Program-made: the position numbers and the translations under genes
The notes under the pieces: model-generated
Told to the model about the DNA's origin: nothing
Databases searched by the model: none
What the model saw: the letters and a program-made list of their open reading frames with translations, nothing else
Origin: Bradyrhizobium archetypum
GTDB taxonomy: Bacteria; Pseudomonadota; Alphaproteobacteria; Rhizobiales; Xanthobacteraceae
Assembly (NCBI RefSeq): GCF_013114835.1
Contig: NZ_JAAVLW010000010.1
Coordinates: forward strand, 181,993-245,992
Length of the DNA: 64,000 nt
Direction of reading: 5' to 3'
Shown: piece after piece, positions 1 through 9,409 of the stretch
Layout of the letters: each line of letters opens with the position of its first letter
How positions within the stretch are numbered: the stretch's first letter is position 1

Positions 1-323
1 CCTTTTAGAACCCGACCGTGACCTCCCGTTTCATCCCAGCAGATAAAATTTGCGACCACACTGGTCAGCTCAACGTCCCTCGGGAGGTCTCGATTGCGAC
101 GTATTGCGTCGAATATGAGATCCTTTTGCGATCCCGCCTGCAGGTGCGGGAACGCTTGTGACATCGCTAAGTATTCAGGTAGTAGACTGGCAACCTGATC
201 CTTGGACATCTCCGCAGCGAACGGATGGGGGTCAAGCAGAGCCCGGGCCCGGCGAGCCAAGTGCTCGCCAATTGGTATCTCTGAAGGTTGATGCAGTTTA
301 GGAGAAGCTTGGGACAACGTCAT
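1..323 (-). CDS. Hypothetical protein, 3' end beyond the window
   Basis: A minus-strand reading frame stays open from an ATG at 323 to the left edge, giving at least 107 residues (start MTLSQASPKLHQPSEIPIGE). It is soluble-looking, with no membrane segment or signal peptide. I do not recognise the family. The charged, non-repetitive composition and the open frame up to the edge suggest real coding. The start is preceded by only a weak AGGG and, 17 bases upstream, by a 30-base TC tract (read on this strand). A short TTG-started frame from 541 ends in TGA at 322-320, overlapping this ATG as ATGA. Function unknown; the missing 3' part could decide it. Confidence 0.5.
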   Translation of the reverse strand, partial: MTLSQASPKLHQPSEIPIGEHLARRARALLDPHPFAAEMSKDQVASLLPEYLAMSQAFPHLQAGSQKDLIFDAIRRNRDLPRDVELTSVVANFICWDETGGHGRVLK

Positions 324-335
324 TCGAACCCTGGT

Positions 336-374
<39 letters not shown>

Positions 375-799
375 CTTGCCCTAGACCTAGGAGCGCCAAC
401 CGATACCAATTCCTCCGGATCGAGAGACGAGTTCATCTTCCTGCAAGGAGGCATCACTTCGTCTTGAAGGCTCTCGACCTTGTCGATCCATCTGTTATCC
501 TCCGGCCTCGGGTAGACCTTGGTGGATAGTGCTTTGCTCAAATTTGTTCACAGATGTGTGGATTGCTTCCGCCAAATGATTCCGTCGTCTCGCAGGCGCG
601 CTCATTGGTTCCTCATTGTGAACTGTAGTTCTTACCGGGGTCGGTTCGCTTGCGCGAGATCAAGGCAACTCCACGAGGATTGCATAGTGTGGGTTGGAGC
701 GAGTGCCTGGGCCCGCACCTGCGCTATCGTGATTGCGAGATCAGGCACACGGACTTTCGCTTTTTGCGCGTGACCAGCACTCCATACCAAGGGAAAGAT

Positions 800-970
800 A
801 TGCGCGCCTTCACTTTCGCCTGCCCGATCACCAATATGATGGCCCAGAAGTGGCTCGATGCTGATGCCGAGGCGACCGAACGAGAATTTCAAGGCGTTGT
901 CTGCCCCGCTTGTTCGCAGTTGCACTTCATAGTCGCAAGACTAGAAAGCTGCTGGGGCAGAAAGAAAAAT
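800..970 (+). pseudogene. Small Cys-rich (CPxC) conserved hypothetical, frameshifted
   Basis: From the ATG at 800 the protein reads MRAFTFACPITNMMAQKW and continues to VVCPACSQLHFI. This matches a small rhizobial protein type with an N-terminal CP and a CPAC knuckle before LHF, probably zinc-binding. After about 930 the expected C-terminus (RKTRKLLGQKEK then TGA) is in another frame, so one small indel has broken the gene. No partner gene is visible nearby. Function unknown. Confidence 0.4.
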
Positions 971-1041
971 GACAGCGCCTCACAATTCTGGAGCGTTGAC
1001 TTGTGTCCTTTTCCGGCTCTAGCGGTCACTTCCGTCCCCGC

Positions 1042-1239
1042 CTAGGAGCCTCGACGGGGCGCTAATGTAGGAGGGAGCGTCAGCCAGCTGTTACAAGCCC
1101 GCAGCTCATGCGTGTAGCGCAGCCCCTGCAAGCGCTGAGCGGCCCACCCGATAGCCTTGTATGTCTGAGCCAGTTTCAGGTGCGCTCGTCGGGCATCACT
1201 GTCAGTCGACATCTGAGCGAGTGATCGGCATTTGGCCAA
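1042..1239 (-). pseudogene. Fragment of small CRSLA-type conserved hypothetical
   Basis: The minus-strand frame contains KCRSLAQMSTDSDARRAHL followed by KLAQTYKAIGWAAQRL. This resembles the helical segment of a very common short alphaproteobacterial hypothetical protein (RAxECRxLA...FLxLAxxYxxLA). It has no convincing ribosome site and the C-terminal half looks random, so it is probably a remnant. Function unknown. Confidence 0.25.
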
Positions 1240-1245
1240 TGCGGC

Positions 1246-2402
1246 GGTGGTACGACACGCCGGGGCTGGCTTGCACGCCGGCCCTTCCCGTCCAAAAAGC
1301 CGCGTTTGCCTGCGATCACCCGCAGCAAGGCTAGGATTTCCATTTCAGCCTCCTGCCAGTGCCAGCCGGCGTGCGAGGTAGGTCTGTGGGGTCACCTTCA
1401 TTTCTATCTCCATGTTGTCGTGCGGTCCGTGTCCGGTTGGAGACGCCAAAGTCGGAAACCTGACAAAGTCGCACTGTCACTCCAGCGCCCCCGTCGTCCG
1501 GGACGCAGGTCCTTTTCCTCACGTCAAGCAAGGCTCGCACCAATTCTCGCGACCGGCACCCTGATTGCTGTGATGACATGGAAGGACGCCGCAGCTGTTG
1601 CGCGGATCGGGCATAGTCTGCGCACCGGAGCCTGAGCAATGGCAGTCACAGTTGCACTAATACTCCAGCTGCAATCGTTAGATGTATTCACTAAGAAGTG
1701 GCCTGGCGAATTCGCAGGCCTCAGACCCGCGATCCTATTGACTCGTTTCAACTCCGCTTTCCCTGTTTTGGCGTAGGAACGACATGTCTCGCCATGAGCT
1801 GCAGTGATCAGCAGACGCGTTCGTACCGGGTCGGCATCTATTGGCACATGGCCTCGGGACGGCCGCTGGAGTATGGCAGCTTCATCGGCCAACGACAGCA
1901 TCATTGGATCGCGTGCCGCAAGCCCCATCACACCAGGTGATGCTCCGATATTGTGCGCTTAGGTAGGTCGCCGTAGGGCACATTTACCAAGGAAGGATTT
2001 GAACTCGGCGCGTGAGCGGACCGTAGTCAGTTGAGGCTGGCCTTGTCGTATTCAGCCGCGTCCGGTTGGAGACGATGATGAGCGGAACCCGACAGTAGAA
2101 TGCAACTCTTCCTCCGGCGCGGCGCGAAGCACGTAGTTATGCCCTTTAGGCTCGCACAATGTCTTTTGCGGCACGCCGATCGCTTGGAAACTGGTGGGGA
2201 TACACTACGACCACTGCCGTCTCGCAGAGACGGGCTCGGAGTTCAGATGAAACTCGCTCGATCAATCCAAATCAATGCCATACACGCTGCACTTTTGAGT
2301 GCGGTCCCGCCGATTGACGCTTGGCAGCATGCTTCGCGGGTGCCGCTGTCGTTCGCCCAGCAAGGGCTTTGGCACGATATGGCGCGGTGAAGTAGCGCGG
2401 CC
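1246..2402. other. No supportable gene
   Basis: Open frames exist on both strands, but none shows recognisable motifs, a good ribosome site or natural protein composition. I read this stretch as decayed accessory DNA. Confidence 0.5.
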
Positions 2403-2815
2403 TTCATCGGAAAGGTCGCGCTCGTCATCGGCTTCTTCCTCGGACGCCGGGAGGAGCTTGCGCGTGAATTCGCGCGGCTCGGAGCGCATGTGTCCGTCGA
2501 CTGTCGGACCATTTCGAAGCTACGCAGTAAGTCGTCAGGGCCATTCGGCGGGAGAGACATGCGGCGAGCGCCTTCTGCTGCCGCTGAAGTCCAACAGGTT
2601 GCCACCGATGTGGCCGAGCAGCTCGGGATGGTTGCGATCCTCATCAACAATGCGCGACCATTTACCGACAATCCATTCCTTGAATGGAGGCGCGCAGTGG
2701 GATGCGGTATTGGCGATAACCTCAAGGCACGATCCTGCTCGTGTAGCGCTTGCGCAGGCAATGATACCGCTCGGCTTGGGCGGGGTGCTCGATATCGGCG
2801 CCAGGGATCGGTCCG
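2403..2815 (+). pseudogene. Short-chain dehydrogenase/reductase remnant
   Basis: The frame reads FIGKVALVIGFFLGRREELA, then REFARLGAHVSVDCRT, like the beta-1/alpha-B/beta-2 part of an SDR with the glycine motif destroyed. It continues with GMVAILINNAR, the NNAG region, and then shifts frame to WDAVLAITS and ALAQAMIPL, the next SDR helix. The Tyr-x-x-x-Lys active site is missing. It is a decayed oxidoreductase with no surviving function. Confidence 0.5.
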
Positions 2816-3390
2816 ATCGCATTCGAATCTACGATCCAACACCATATCCTTTCTGGTTGGAACGTAGTGAACCAGGAATTTCGCCCGGCCTGCACGCGCG
2901 TCGATGTCGTCAGCTCGTCGCCGGAGGCGAGCGCGGAGATCGCGGTGATATGCGAGCGCTCCAGGCCGCCGATCGGGATCACGAGCTTGTCTTTGGACTT
3001 ACAAGAATCTCGGCGCGGCCTATCTGCACGACGTCCTTTCGCAGGCTCGCGTCGCATCCCGCTGTATAGATGCGGATGTTGCAATTCGACTCACGGTCGT
3101 TCTCGTTCCTACCCGTGCAGCCCTGAAGATGGCGCTGCCGGCGGATGGATGTTGTCGCCGAAAGATCGGTCAAGGTCCGATTGCTCCGCGATTGGCTCCT
3201 CGCTGAACATGCGAGGCAGACCCTGAAAACCTGTGCAACAGTCCGCCAGTCGCCGAAAATATGCCAAAAAGATGAGGCGCTTTCCGGCTGGTCGGTAGTG
3301 TCCATGATGGCAGATTCCCGGCCTGAATTGCAGTTGGGCTGGCGTGAGGTTTTCCGCAACCGGCCATTTCAGACGGGGAGGAAACTCACA
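2816..3390. other. No supportable gene; upstream of MFS gene
   Basis: The frame of the transporter extends upstream to 3145, but that extension does not look like protein and a strong ribosome site sits at 3375-3382, so this is untranslated or decayed sequence. No convincing promoter is visible. Confidence 0.5.
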
Positions 3391-4746
3391 GTGTCACAAA
3401 CATTCATCCCGCACGCACCAACGGTCAAATCGCGCATCGGCGCGATTTTGAGTGCGACGAGCGGCAATTTCCTCGAGCAGTTCGATTTTTTTCTGTTCGG
3501 CTTTTACGCCAGCGCCATTGGGAAGGCGTTCTTCCCGTCTGAGAGCGAAACCGCTTCGCTGCTCAACACGTTCGGCGTGTTCTGGCTGGGCGCCTTGATG
3601 CGTCCGGTCGGCGCGATCGTGCTCGGAGCCTATATTGACAAAATAGGCCGTCGGCAAGGCCTGATCGTCACGCTCTCAATCATGGCAATCGGCACCGTAA
3701 TCATCGCCTTCTGTCCCAGTTACGAGACAATTGGCATTGCCGCACCCGTTATCGTGCTGCTCGGACGGCTGCTGCAGGGCTTTTCCGCCGGCGTCGAAGT
3801 CGGCGGCGTTTCGGTCTACCTGTCGGAGATCGCAACCCCGGGCAAGCGCGGCTTTTACACCTCGTTCCAGTCCTCCAGCCAGCAGGTCGCGATCTTTGTC
3901 GCGGCGATCGTGGGCTATGTGCTGAACGAATCGATGCCGGTCGAAACAGTAGCCGCCTGGGGCTGGCGCATCCCGTTCTTTCTCGGCTGCCTGATCATTC
4001 CGCTTATCTTTTTCCTCCGCCGCACGCTGGAGGAAACGCCGGAATTTCTAGCGATGAAGAAGCATCCCACGGCCCGCGAGGTCTTTGCCTCGGCACTCGC
4101 CAACTGGCGAATCGTCATCCTCGGCATGATGATGGCGATCCTGACCACAACGACCTTCTATTTCGTCACCGTTTACACGCCCACATTCGGCAAGAACGTG
4201 TTGAAGCTGTCCTCCCAGGACGCGCTTTTGGTGACGCTTTTGGTCGCCGTGACGAACTTTATATGGAATCCAATTGGCGGCGCCGTCTCTGACCGAATCG
4301 GCCGCAAGCCGGTTCTGCTAGCAATTGCCGGCCTTGCGTTAGTGACCGCCTATCCGGCATTGCACTGGCTGGTAAGCTCCCCTACTTTCGGCAAGATGCT
4401 CGTGGTGGCTATGATGTTCTCGTTCTACTTCGGCATCTATAGCGGCACTATGCTGGGCGCCCTTGTCGAGATCGTGCCGAAGCATGTGCGCACAACCTGT
4501 TTCTCCCTGGCCTTCGCACTCGCGGCCGCCTTGTTCGGCACCTTTACGCCACTGGCCTCGACTTGGCTGATCGGCCGGACTAATGATAAGGCTTCACCCG
4601 GCTTTTGGCTGATGTTCGCAGCCGTGCTCGGCATCATCGCGGCACTCACCGTCTATCCCGGGACCGCCAAGCCGTCGAGAGTTGCGAAGCCGTCGCGGCC
4701 TGAGCGGCCCAACAGCGTTTTAGGCGTGCAAGCCACACCGCACTAG
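3391..4746 (+). CDS. MFS transporter, metabolite:H+ symporter type
   Basis: A 451-residue, 12-helix major facilitator of the metabolite:proton symporter group (citrate / tricarballylate / proline-like). The N-terminus reads GNFLEQFDFFLFGFYASAIG, typical of this group. The loop 2-3 signature appears as GAYIDKIGRRQG and its repeat in the second half as GGAVSDRIGRKPV; the helix-4 LLGRLLQGFSAGVEVGG segment is also present. I chose the GTG at 3391 because GGGGAGGA lies eight bases upstream and the homologous region starts there. It probably imports a di- or tricarboxylate or a related carbon source across the inner membrane; substrate not decidable from sequence. It stands alone. Confidence 0.85.
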   Translation: MSQTFIPHAPTVKSRIGAILSATSGNFLEQFDFFLFGFYASAIGKAFFPSESETASLLNTFGVFWLGALMRPVGAIVLGAYIDKIGRRQGLIVTLSIMAIGTVIIAFCPSYETIGIAAPVIVLLGRLLQGFSAGVEVGGVSVYLSEIATPGKRGFYTSFQSSSQQVAIFVAAIVGYVLNESMPVETVAAWGWRIPFFLGCLIIPLIFFLRRTLEETPEFLAMKKHPTAREVFASALANWRIVILGMMMAILTTTTFYFVTVYTPTFGKNVLKLSSQDALLVTLLVAVTNFIWNPIGGAVSDRIGRKPVLLAIAGLALVTAYPALHWLVSSPTFGKMLVVAMMFSFYFGIYSGTMLGALVEIVPKHVRTTCFSLAFALAAALFGTFTPLASTWLIGRTNDKASPGFWLMFAAVLGIIAALTVYPGTAKPSRVAKPSRPERPNSVLGVQATPH

Positions 4747-5048
4747 CCGGCGGTCCGAACCGCTGAGCGGGCGAAGCGTCGAGCTTCTGTGACATCGAGT
4801 GCTCCTTGTCTTCGGTGCCCCTGCCAGCATTCGTTGCTGGCAGGGCGGGAGTACGGCCGGACTACTTCATTAACGAAAGGTGCCGCTCGACGACGAGATT
4901 AAAATAGCTGTATTCGATCTAGTTCTTACACATGATCAGTTGTGATTTCCGGCACCACCAGAATGATCACAGCGTAGTCACCGCCGTTGTGATGGCGCTC
5001 CCGCTATGGTCGCTTGATCCAGAGCCGAAATGAGAAACACTTCATGCT
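4747..5048. other. Intergenic, no feature recognised
   Basis: Follows the transporter stop. A short hairpin-like GCCAGCA...TGCTGGC lies near 4824-4845 and could be the transporter's terminator, but no T-tract follows it. Confidence 0.4.
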
Positions 5049-5225
5049 CTATGACATCGAAGTGTACCCTAACTGCGCCGTGTTCAGGTGAGAGGGCTTA
5101 AGATCATGGAGCTTCTTTTTCAGCTCGGCCAACTCTCTCAACCTCGCCTGCTTAGTGAAGAGCCACATGGCCATGCCAATAATGCCGAGCACAGTGGTTG
5201 CGATGGCAGCTGAACTGGCAAACAT
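5049..5225 (-). CDS. Small single-pass membrane protein, 58 aa
   Basis: An ATG at 5225 opens a 58-residue frame. Residues about 4-23 form one hydrophobic helix (SSAAIATTVLGIIGMAMWLF). A strongly charged amphipathic helix follows (KQARLRELAELKKKLHDLK), then a short polar tail to TAG. This layout, a membrane anchor plus a basic coiled-coil-like helix, is typical of real bacterial small proteins and unlikely in noise. There is no close ribosome site: a GAGGAG lies 14 or more bases upstream. Neighbours give no hint of function. Confidence 0.45.
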   Translation of the reverse strand: MFASSAAIATTVLGIIGMAMWLFTKQARLRELAELKKKLHDLKPSHLNTAQLGYTSMS

Positions 5226-5780
5226 ATTCGTAGCGGGCGCTCCTCTTCGCTTCCCGTTCAGGCGACGATGACAAAATGCCCGATCATACCACTCCAGCAG
5301 TTTAGCAGAGCGGCCAAACAGCTCCCGAATAAGGACATTGACCGGTTTCTGCGAAAAGTTGGGCTAAACATCTTTTTAGCTTCACTAGCCGCAACGGCGC
5401 GACGGGGGGAGCGGGATTGGAGTGCGCGGCCAGATGGATCGAACCAACGAAGATCCTTCTTAGGGCGCCATGGCAGCTGCCCAATCGTCACCTAAACTTG
5501 AATAGCTCGCCATAGCGGCCGTGTCGCTAGCTCCATTCGATGTCGCGGGCGCGGTTCGCCGGTGACCCGGGAGGGCCGCATTCGATGCGACCGTCAGCGG
5601 CAGTCTCGACCTTGGTGTTCGACCCGTAGCGGCGTGGCAACAGCATTCAGCAGGAGCGACCGCAGTGACGGACTTTCGTGAGGCCGCCCCTTGATGTAGG
5701 CAGGTCGGGCGTCGGCAAATAACGGCTGTAGGACAGCTTGTCCTTAGCGCGTACCGAAAGTCACCTCACGAACACAAAGC
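5226..5780. other. No supportable gene
   Basis: Overlapping short frames on both strands at 5258-5495 are mutual shadows without motifs. This lies downstream of the M16 operon; no clear terminator was seen. Confidence 0.5.
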
Positions 5781-7160
5781 TTAATTGGGTGTTGCCGGCG
5801 TTGCGGCCGATGGCGCGGTGGCCGGCTGGGCGACGACCTCTGGAGAGCGGCCGACGATGACGGTGAGCAGGCCCTGGCCCCACAGCCGCTGCGCGACCTT
5901 CTTGGCGTTCTCCAGCGTCACCGCATCGACGAGGGCGTTGCGCTTTTCAATATAGTCGATCGCCAGCTTGTCGAGCTGGTATTGCAGCAGCGCCCGCGCC
6001 AGGTTTGACGACGTGTCGAGCGCCAGCATCTGCGAGCCCTTCAGGTACGCCTTGGCATCATCGAGCTCCTGCTGGGTCGGACCTTCTTCGGCCATGCGGC
6101 GGACTTGCTTCTCGACCTCCTCCACGGTCTCGCCGGCGCGATCGGCGCCAGTACCGGTATTGCCGACAAACACGGCGGAATGATCCATCCAGAGCAGCGT
6201 CTCATGGACGGAATAGGCAAGCCCGCGCTTCTGGCGGACTTCGCGGAACAGCCGCGATGACAGACCGCCGCCGAGGATGTGGTTGACGACATAGGCGGCC
6301 ATGAAATCCGGCTCGCTGCGGCGGACGCCGGGACCGCCGAAGGTCACGACCGTCTGCGGCACGTCCAGCGGAACGACAACGAGCTGCGGCGGCTTTGCCG
6401 CGACCACATCGGCTACCTCTGTCAACTCCGCCTTGGCCGGCAGGCTGCCAAAGGTCTTGTCGAGCAATTTGCCGAGGACCTCCGGATCGACATCGCCGAC
6501 GACGGCGATCTTGAGCGTGTCCTTCGCGATCACTCGGCGGACATAGTCCTTGAGATCGGCTATGTCGATTTTCGGCACGCTGTCCAGCGTGCCTTGGGAT
6601 TGCCGCCCGTAAGGATGGCCTTCGAAGGCGACCTCGAGGAACTTACGATTGGCAAGCGAACTCGGGTTGGTGGACTCACGCCGCAAGCTCGAGAGCGCCT
6701 GCGCGCGGATCCGTTCGACGTCGGGCGCATTGAAACGCGGCGAGGTCAGCGCCATCCGCAGCAGGTCGAAGGCCTCGTCCTTGTTGTCCTTGAGCATGCG
6801 CAAGGAGCCGCCGAACTGGTCGCGGGTCGAATGAAAGCTGAGCTCAATGGCGCGGCGGTCAAGCCGCTCGTGAAAGGTCTTGGAATCGAGGTCGCCAGAG
6901 CCCTCGTCGAGCAGCCCGGCGACCAGGTGACCGACGCCGGGCTTGTCGGCGGGGTCCTGGGTGGCGCCGCCGCCGAAGGCATACTCCATCGCGATCAGCG
7001 GGACCGTGGCGTCCTGCACGAACCAAGCTTCGATGCCGCCGGGCGAGACTAGGCGCTGGATCTTGATTGTGGCCTGCGACGGCCGCGAAGCGAGCATCGT
7101 CGTCAGCGCGAGCGCACTGCCGCCGATCAGAACCGAACGCCGTTTCAGAAAATAGGTCAC
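5781..7160 (-). CDS. M16 family peptidase-like protein, non-catalytic partner
   Basis: A 459-residue M16 (insulinase/pitrilysin) subunit with the two-domain fold but no HxxEH zinc motif: the equivalent stretch reads GHLVAGLLDEGSGD. It keeps the C-terminal half typical of the R/Y-bearing partner (GGGLSSRLFREVRQKRGLAYS). In known bacterial pairs one subunit carries the zinc and the other helps bind substrate, so it probably works with the upstream gene. The N-terminus has KRRSVLIGG followed by a hydrophobic stretch and an Ala-rich cleavage site, a Tat-like export signal, so it likely acts in the periplasm. The GTG start at 7160 overlaps the upstream TGA as GTGA and has GAGGAG nine bases upstream, indicating translational coupling. 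Confidence 0.85.
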   Translation of the reverse strand: MTYFLKRRSVLIGGSALALTTMLASRPSQATIKIQRLVSPGGIEAWFVQDATVPLIAMEYAFGGGATQDPADKPGVGHLVAGLLDEGSGDLDSKTFHERLDRRAIELSFHSTRDQFGGSLRMLKDNKDEAFDLLRMALTSPRFNAPDVERIRAQALSSLRRESTNPSSLANRKFLEVAFEGHPYGRQSQGTLDSVPKIDIADLKDYVRRVIAKDTLKIAVVGDVDPEVLGKLLDKTFGSLPAKAELTEVADVVAAKPPQLVVVPLDVPQTVVTFGGPGVRRSEPDFMAAYVVNHILGGGLSSRLFREVRQKRGLAYSVHETLLWMDHSAVFVGNTGTGADRAGETVEEVEKQVRRMAEEGPTQQELDDAKAYLKGSQMLALDTSSNLARALLQYQLDKLAIDYIEKRNALVDAVTLENAKKVAQRLWGQGLLTVIVGRSPEVVAQPATAPSAATPATPN

Positions 7161-8632
7161 GAGCGCTTCTCCTCGCTTTTGGGCGCAACATCCTTGATCA
7201 AGTAACCGGTCACTGAACGTTTCTTGTCGAGCCATTTCTGCGCGGCCTCGCGCACCTGCTCGGCGGTGACGGCGCGGATGCGATCCGGCCAGCTCCGGAC
7301 GTCGTCGATGCTGAGCCCTGTGGTGAGCGCGCCGCCATACCGGACCGCAAGCATTACCTGATTGTCCTGGGAGTAGATCGCCCTTGCGATCAGCTGGGTC
7401 TTGACGCGTTCAAGGTCCTCGGCGCGCGCGGGGTTTTGCGCGAGATCGGCGATCACCTTGCCGATGGCGTCCTCGAGCTGGGAGAACTCGACGCCGGGCT
7501 TCGGCGTGGCCCAAATCATGAATTGCGAAGAATCGAGCGAGGTGCCCTGGTAGCTCGCGCCGGTTCTGATGGCTAGCTGCTTGTCGATCGCCAGCGAACG
7601 ATAGAGATAGGAGTTGGCACCGCCGCCCATCAATTGCGCGAGCACGTCCAGCGCAGGACTCTTGCCGGCGGCCGCAGTTGAAGCGGACGGCACGAGATAA
7701 TAGCGGTGCAGAGTCGGCTGCTCGACGCGCGGATCGGACAATGTCACCGTGCGCGGGGCCGCCGCCGTCGGCTCCTGTGGCCGCAGGCGTTTTGCAGGGA
7801 TCGAAGGCTGTGCGGGAATGTCGCCAAAATTCTTCTCCACCATCGGGCGGATTTCATTGGGATCGACGTCGCCGGCGATGATCAGGATCGCGTTATTCGG
7901 AGCGTAGAAGCGCTTATAGAAGGCGAGCGCGTCCTCGCGGTCGAGCTTCTCGAGCTCCTGGCGCCAGCCGATAATGGGGCGGCCGTAGGGGTGGTTGAGG
8001 TAGAGCGCCGCCATCATCTGCTCGGTGAGCCGCGCATCGGGATTGTTGGCGACGCGCATGTTGAATTCTTCGAGCACAACATCGCGCTCGGACAGCACGT
8101 TCTCATCTTGGAGAACGAGACCGGTCATCCGGTCGGCCTCGAATTCCATTATCTTACAGAGTTGCTCGCGCGGCACGCGCTGGAAATAGCTAGTGTAGTC
8201 GGTCGAGGTGAAGGCGTTCTCGTCGCCGCCAACGCGCAGCAAGGTCTGGGAGAAGGCACCCGCCGGATGATTGGCCGTGCCCTTGAACATTAGGTGTTCG
8301 AGGAAATGCGCAAGCCCCGACTTGCCCGGCGTTTCGTCGGCGGAACCGACCTTATACCAGATCATCTGCGTCACGACGGGCGTGCGGTGATCGGGGATCA
8401 CTACCACCTGCAGGCCGTTCGCAAGCGTGAAGCTTGCAGGTCGCTCCGAAGCGACTGAGATCTGGGCAAGGACGCTCCTGTTTTCAGGAACGTCTCGGAG
8501 GCTGGGATTGCTGCTATTATCCTTTCTGTATTCGACTTTGTGTTCGACCGCCAGCGCGGTGGGCGTCATCAAGGCCATTGCAATAGTTGCCGTGCCTAGC
8601 ACCTTGGTTGTCACCGAACTCCAATTCTTCAT
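7157..8632 (-). CDS. M16 family zinc metalloprotease, catalytic subunit
   Basis: A 491-residue M16 peptidase. The inverted zinc motif reads HFLEHLMFKGT (HxxEH) and the downstream glutamate ligand lies in EFEADRMTGLVL. The C-terminal domain has GGGANSYLYRSLAIDKQLA. Residues 1-28 (MKNWSSVTTKVLG then a hydrophobic run ending PTALA) form a Sec signal peptide, so the enzyme is periplasmic. The frame runs further upstream, but this ATG is the only start followed by a signal peptide, and AAAGG precedes it. It forms a two-gene operon with the non-catalytic partner and is preceded by a sigma-54 promoter at 8721-8736, so NifA/RpoN control in the nodule is likely. Substrate unknown. Confidence 0.88.
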   Translation of the reverse strand: MKNWSSVTTKVLGTATIAMALMTPTALAVEHKVEYRKDNSSNPSLRDVPENRSVLAQISVASERPASFTLANGLQVVVIPDHRTPVVTQMIWYKVGSADETPGKSGLAHFLEHLMFKGTANHPAGAFSQTLLRVGGDENAFTSTDYTSYFQRVPREQLCKIMEFEADRMTGLVLQDENVLSERDVVLEEFNMRVANNPDARLTEQMMAALYLNHPYGRPIIGWRQELEKLDREDALAFYKRFYAPNNAILIIAGDVDPNEIRPMVEKNFGDIPAQPSIPAKRLRPQEPTAAAPRTVTLSDPRVEQPTLHRYYLVPSASTAAAGKSPALDVLAQLMGGGANSYLYRSLAIDKQLAIRTGASYQGTSLDSSQFMIWATPKPGVEFSQLEDAIGKVIADLAQNPARAEDLERVKTQLIARAIYSQDNQVMLAVRYGGALTTGLSIDDVRSWPDRIRAVTAEQVREAAQKWLDKKRSVTGYLIKDVAPKSEEKRS

Positions 8633-8720
8633 GGCATCGCCTTTGGTCGCATAGAGATCCACATTCTGCAGCGCACGATTCTGACAAAGCAGAGAGCCGC
8701 ACGCCGTTGGCAAACAAGGG

Positions 8721-8736
8721 AGCAAAAGCCGGGCCA
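8721..8736 (-). promoter_or_regulatory. Sigma-54 (RpoN) -24/-12 promoter of M16 operon
   Basis: On the minus strand the sequence is TGGCCCGGCTTTTGCT. GG and GC are exactly ten bases apart and only one base differs from TGGCACG-N4-TTGCT. It lies about 90 bases upstream of the ATG at 8632. I did not find a canonical TGT-N10-ACA NifA site upstream, so the activator is inferred. Confidence 0.65.
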
Positions 8737-9409
8737 ATCGCCTGATGCTTCCGCGCACGGACAGCTGGATGCAAAACGAAGCGCCGCGCGTTTCTTTCTC
8801 TAACGAAAGCCAAAGCCGCACTTGTTCAATATCCGCCAACATGTTGCGAACACGATGTTGCACACGAAAACCCACGACAACTCGCCGCCTCGCGCTGGCC
8901 TAAATCCTGCGACGCGACATACCGCATAGAGCCTTGATCTCGCGCCAGAGGCACTGCTCCGCTGTTTCGCGGCCGCGTCGGCGCCCGCCAGGAAACAACC
9001 AAAGCTTGTCGCGGCGCCGCCGTACCAGGAGTACCCGGCCGCGCTTCGACGCCTGCCACCAGCACGTCCAAGCGATCATCGTTTCGGTCGATCAATATGC
9101 GGAGAAAGCGTTTGCAACCGAGACTATTTCCTAAATAGGCCTCACGGTTTCAGGGGCCGGAGTGACCAAATCCCGAGGACGGCGTCGTCTGGGTCTATGG
9201 CGCCGGCGAACACGGCGCCCATGGACTTCACCGACTTCGGAATCGAAAACCTGATCGAGCTCGTCCGGATGCACAAAGAAGATCCGACTTGGCTGGCGCT
9301 GGTCGCCCGACTAATCCAATCAGCCTGCGGCCTACGCCGGATAGCGTACCACCGAATGCTCGAAGTTCATGTTTCTGGCGTCCATGTTTTCGCTTGAGCT
9401 AGTGCTAAT
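8737..9409. other. No supportable gene between fixC and the M16 operon
   Basis: A frame at 9197-9397 (+) has protein-like composition but no ribosome site or recognised motif. No fixX could be found downstream of fixC. Confidence 0.45.

Noticed and set aside
3311..3327. TGGCAGATTCCCGGCC as a sigma-54 promoter for the MFS gene
   Set aside because: GG-N10-GC spacing is right, but both boxes deviate (CAG, CGGC) and such matches are expected by chance in GC-rich DNA.
6279..7052. 257-codon plus-strand frame
   Set aside because: Antisense shadow of the M16 partner gene.
9197..9397. Plus-strand 66-codon frame near fixC as fixX
   Set aside because: Wrong strand for the operon and no ferredoxin cysteine motif.
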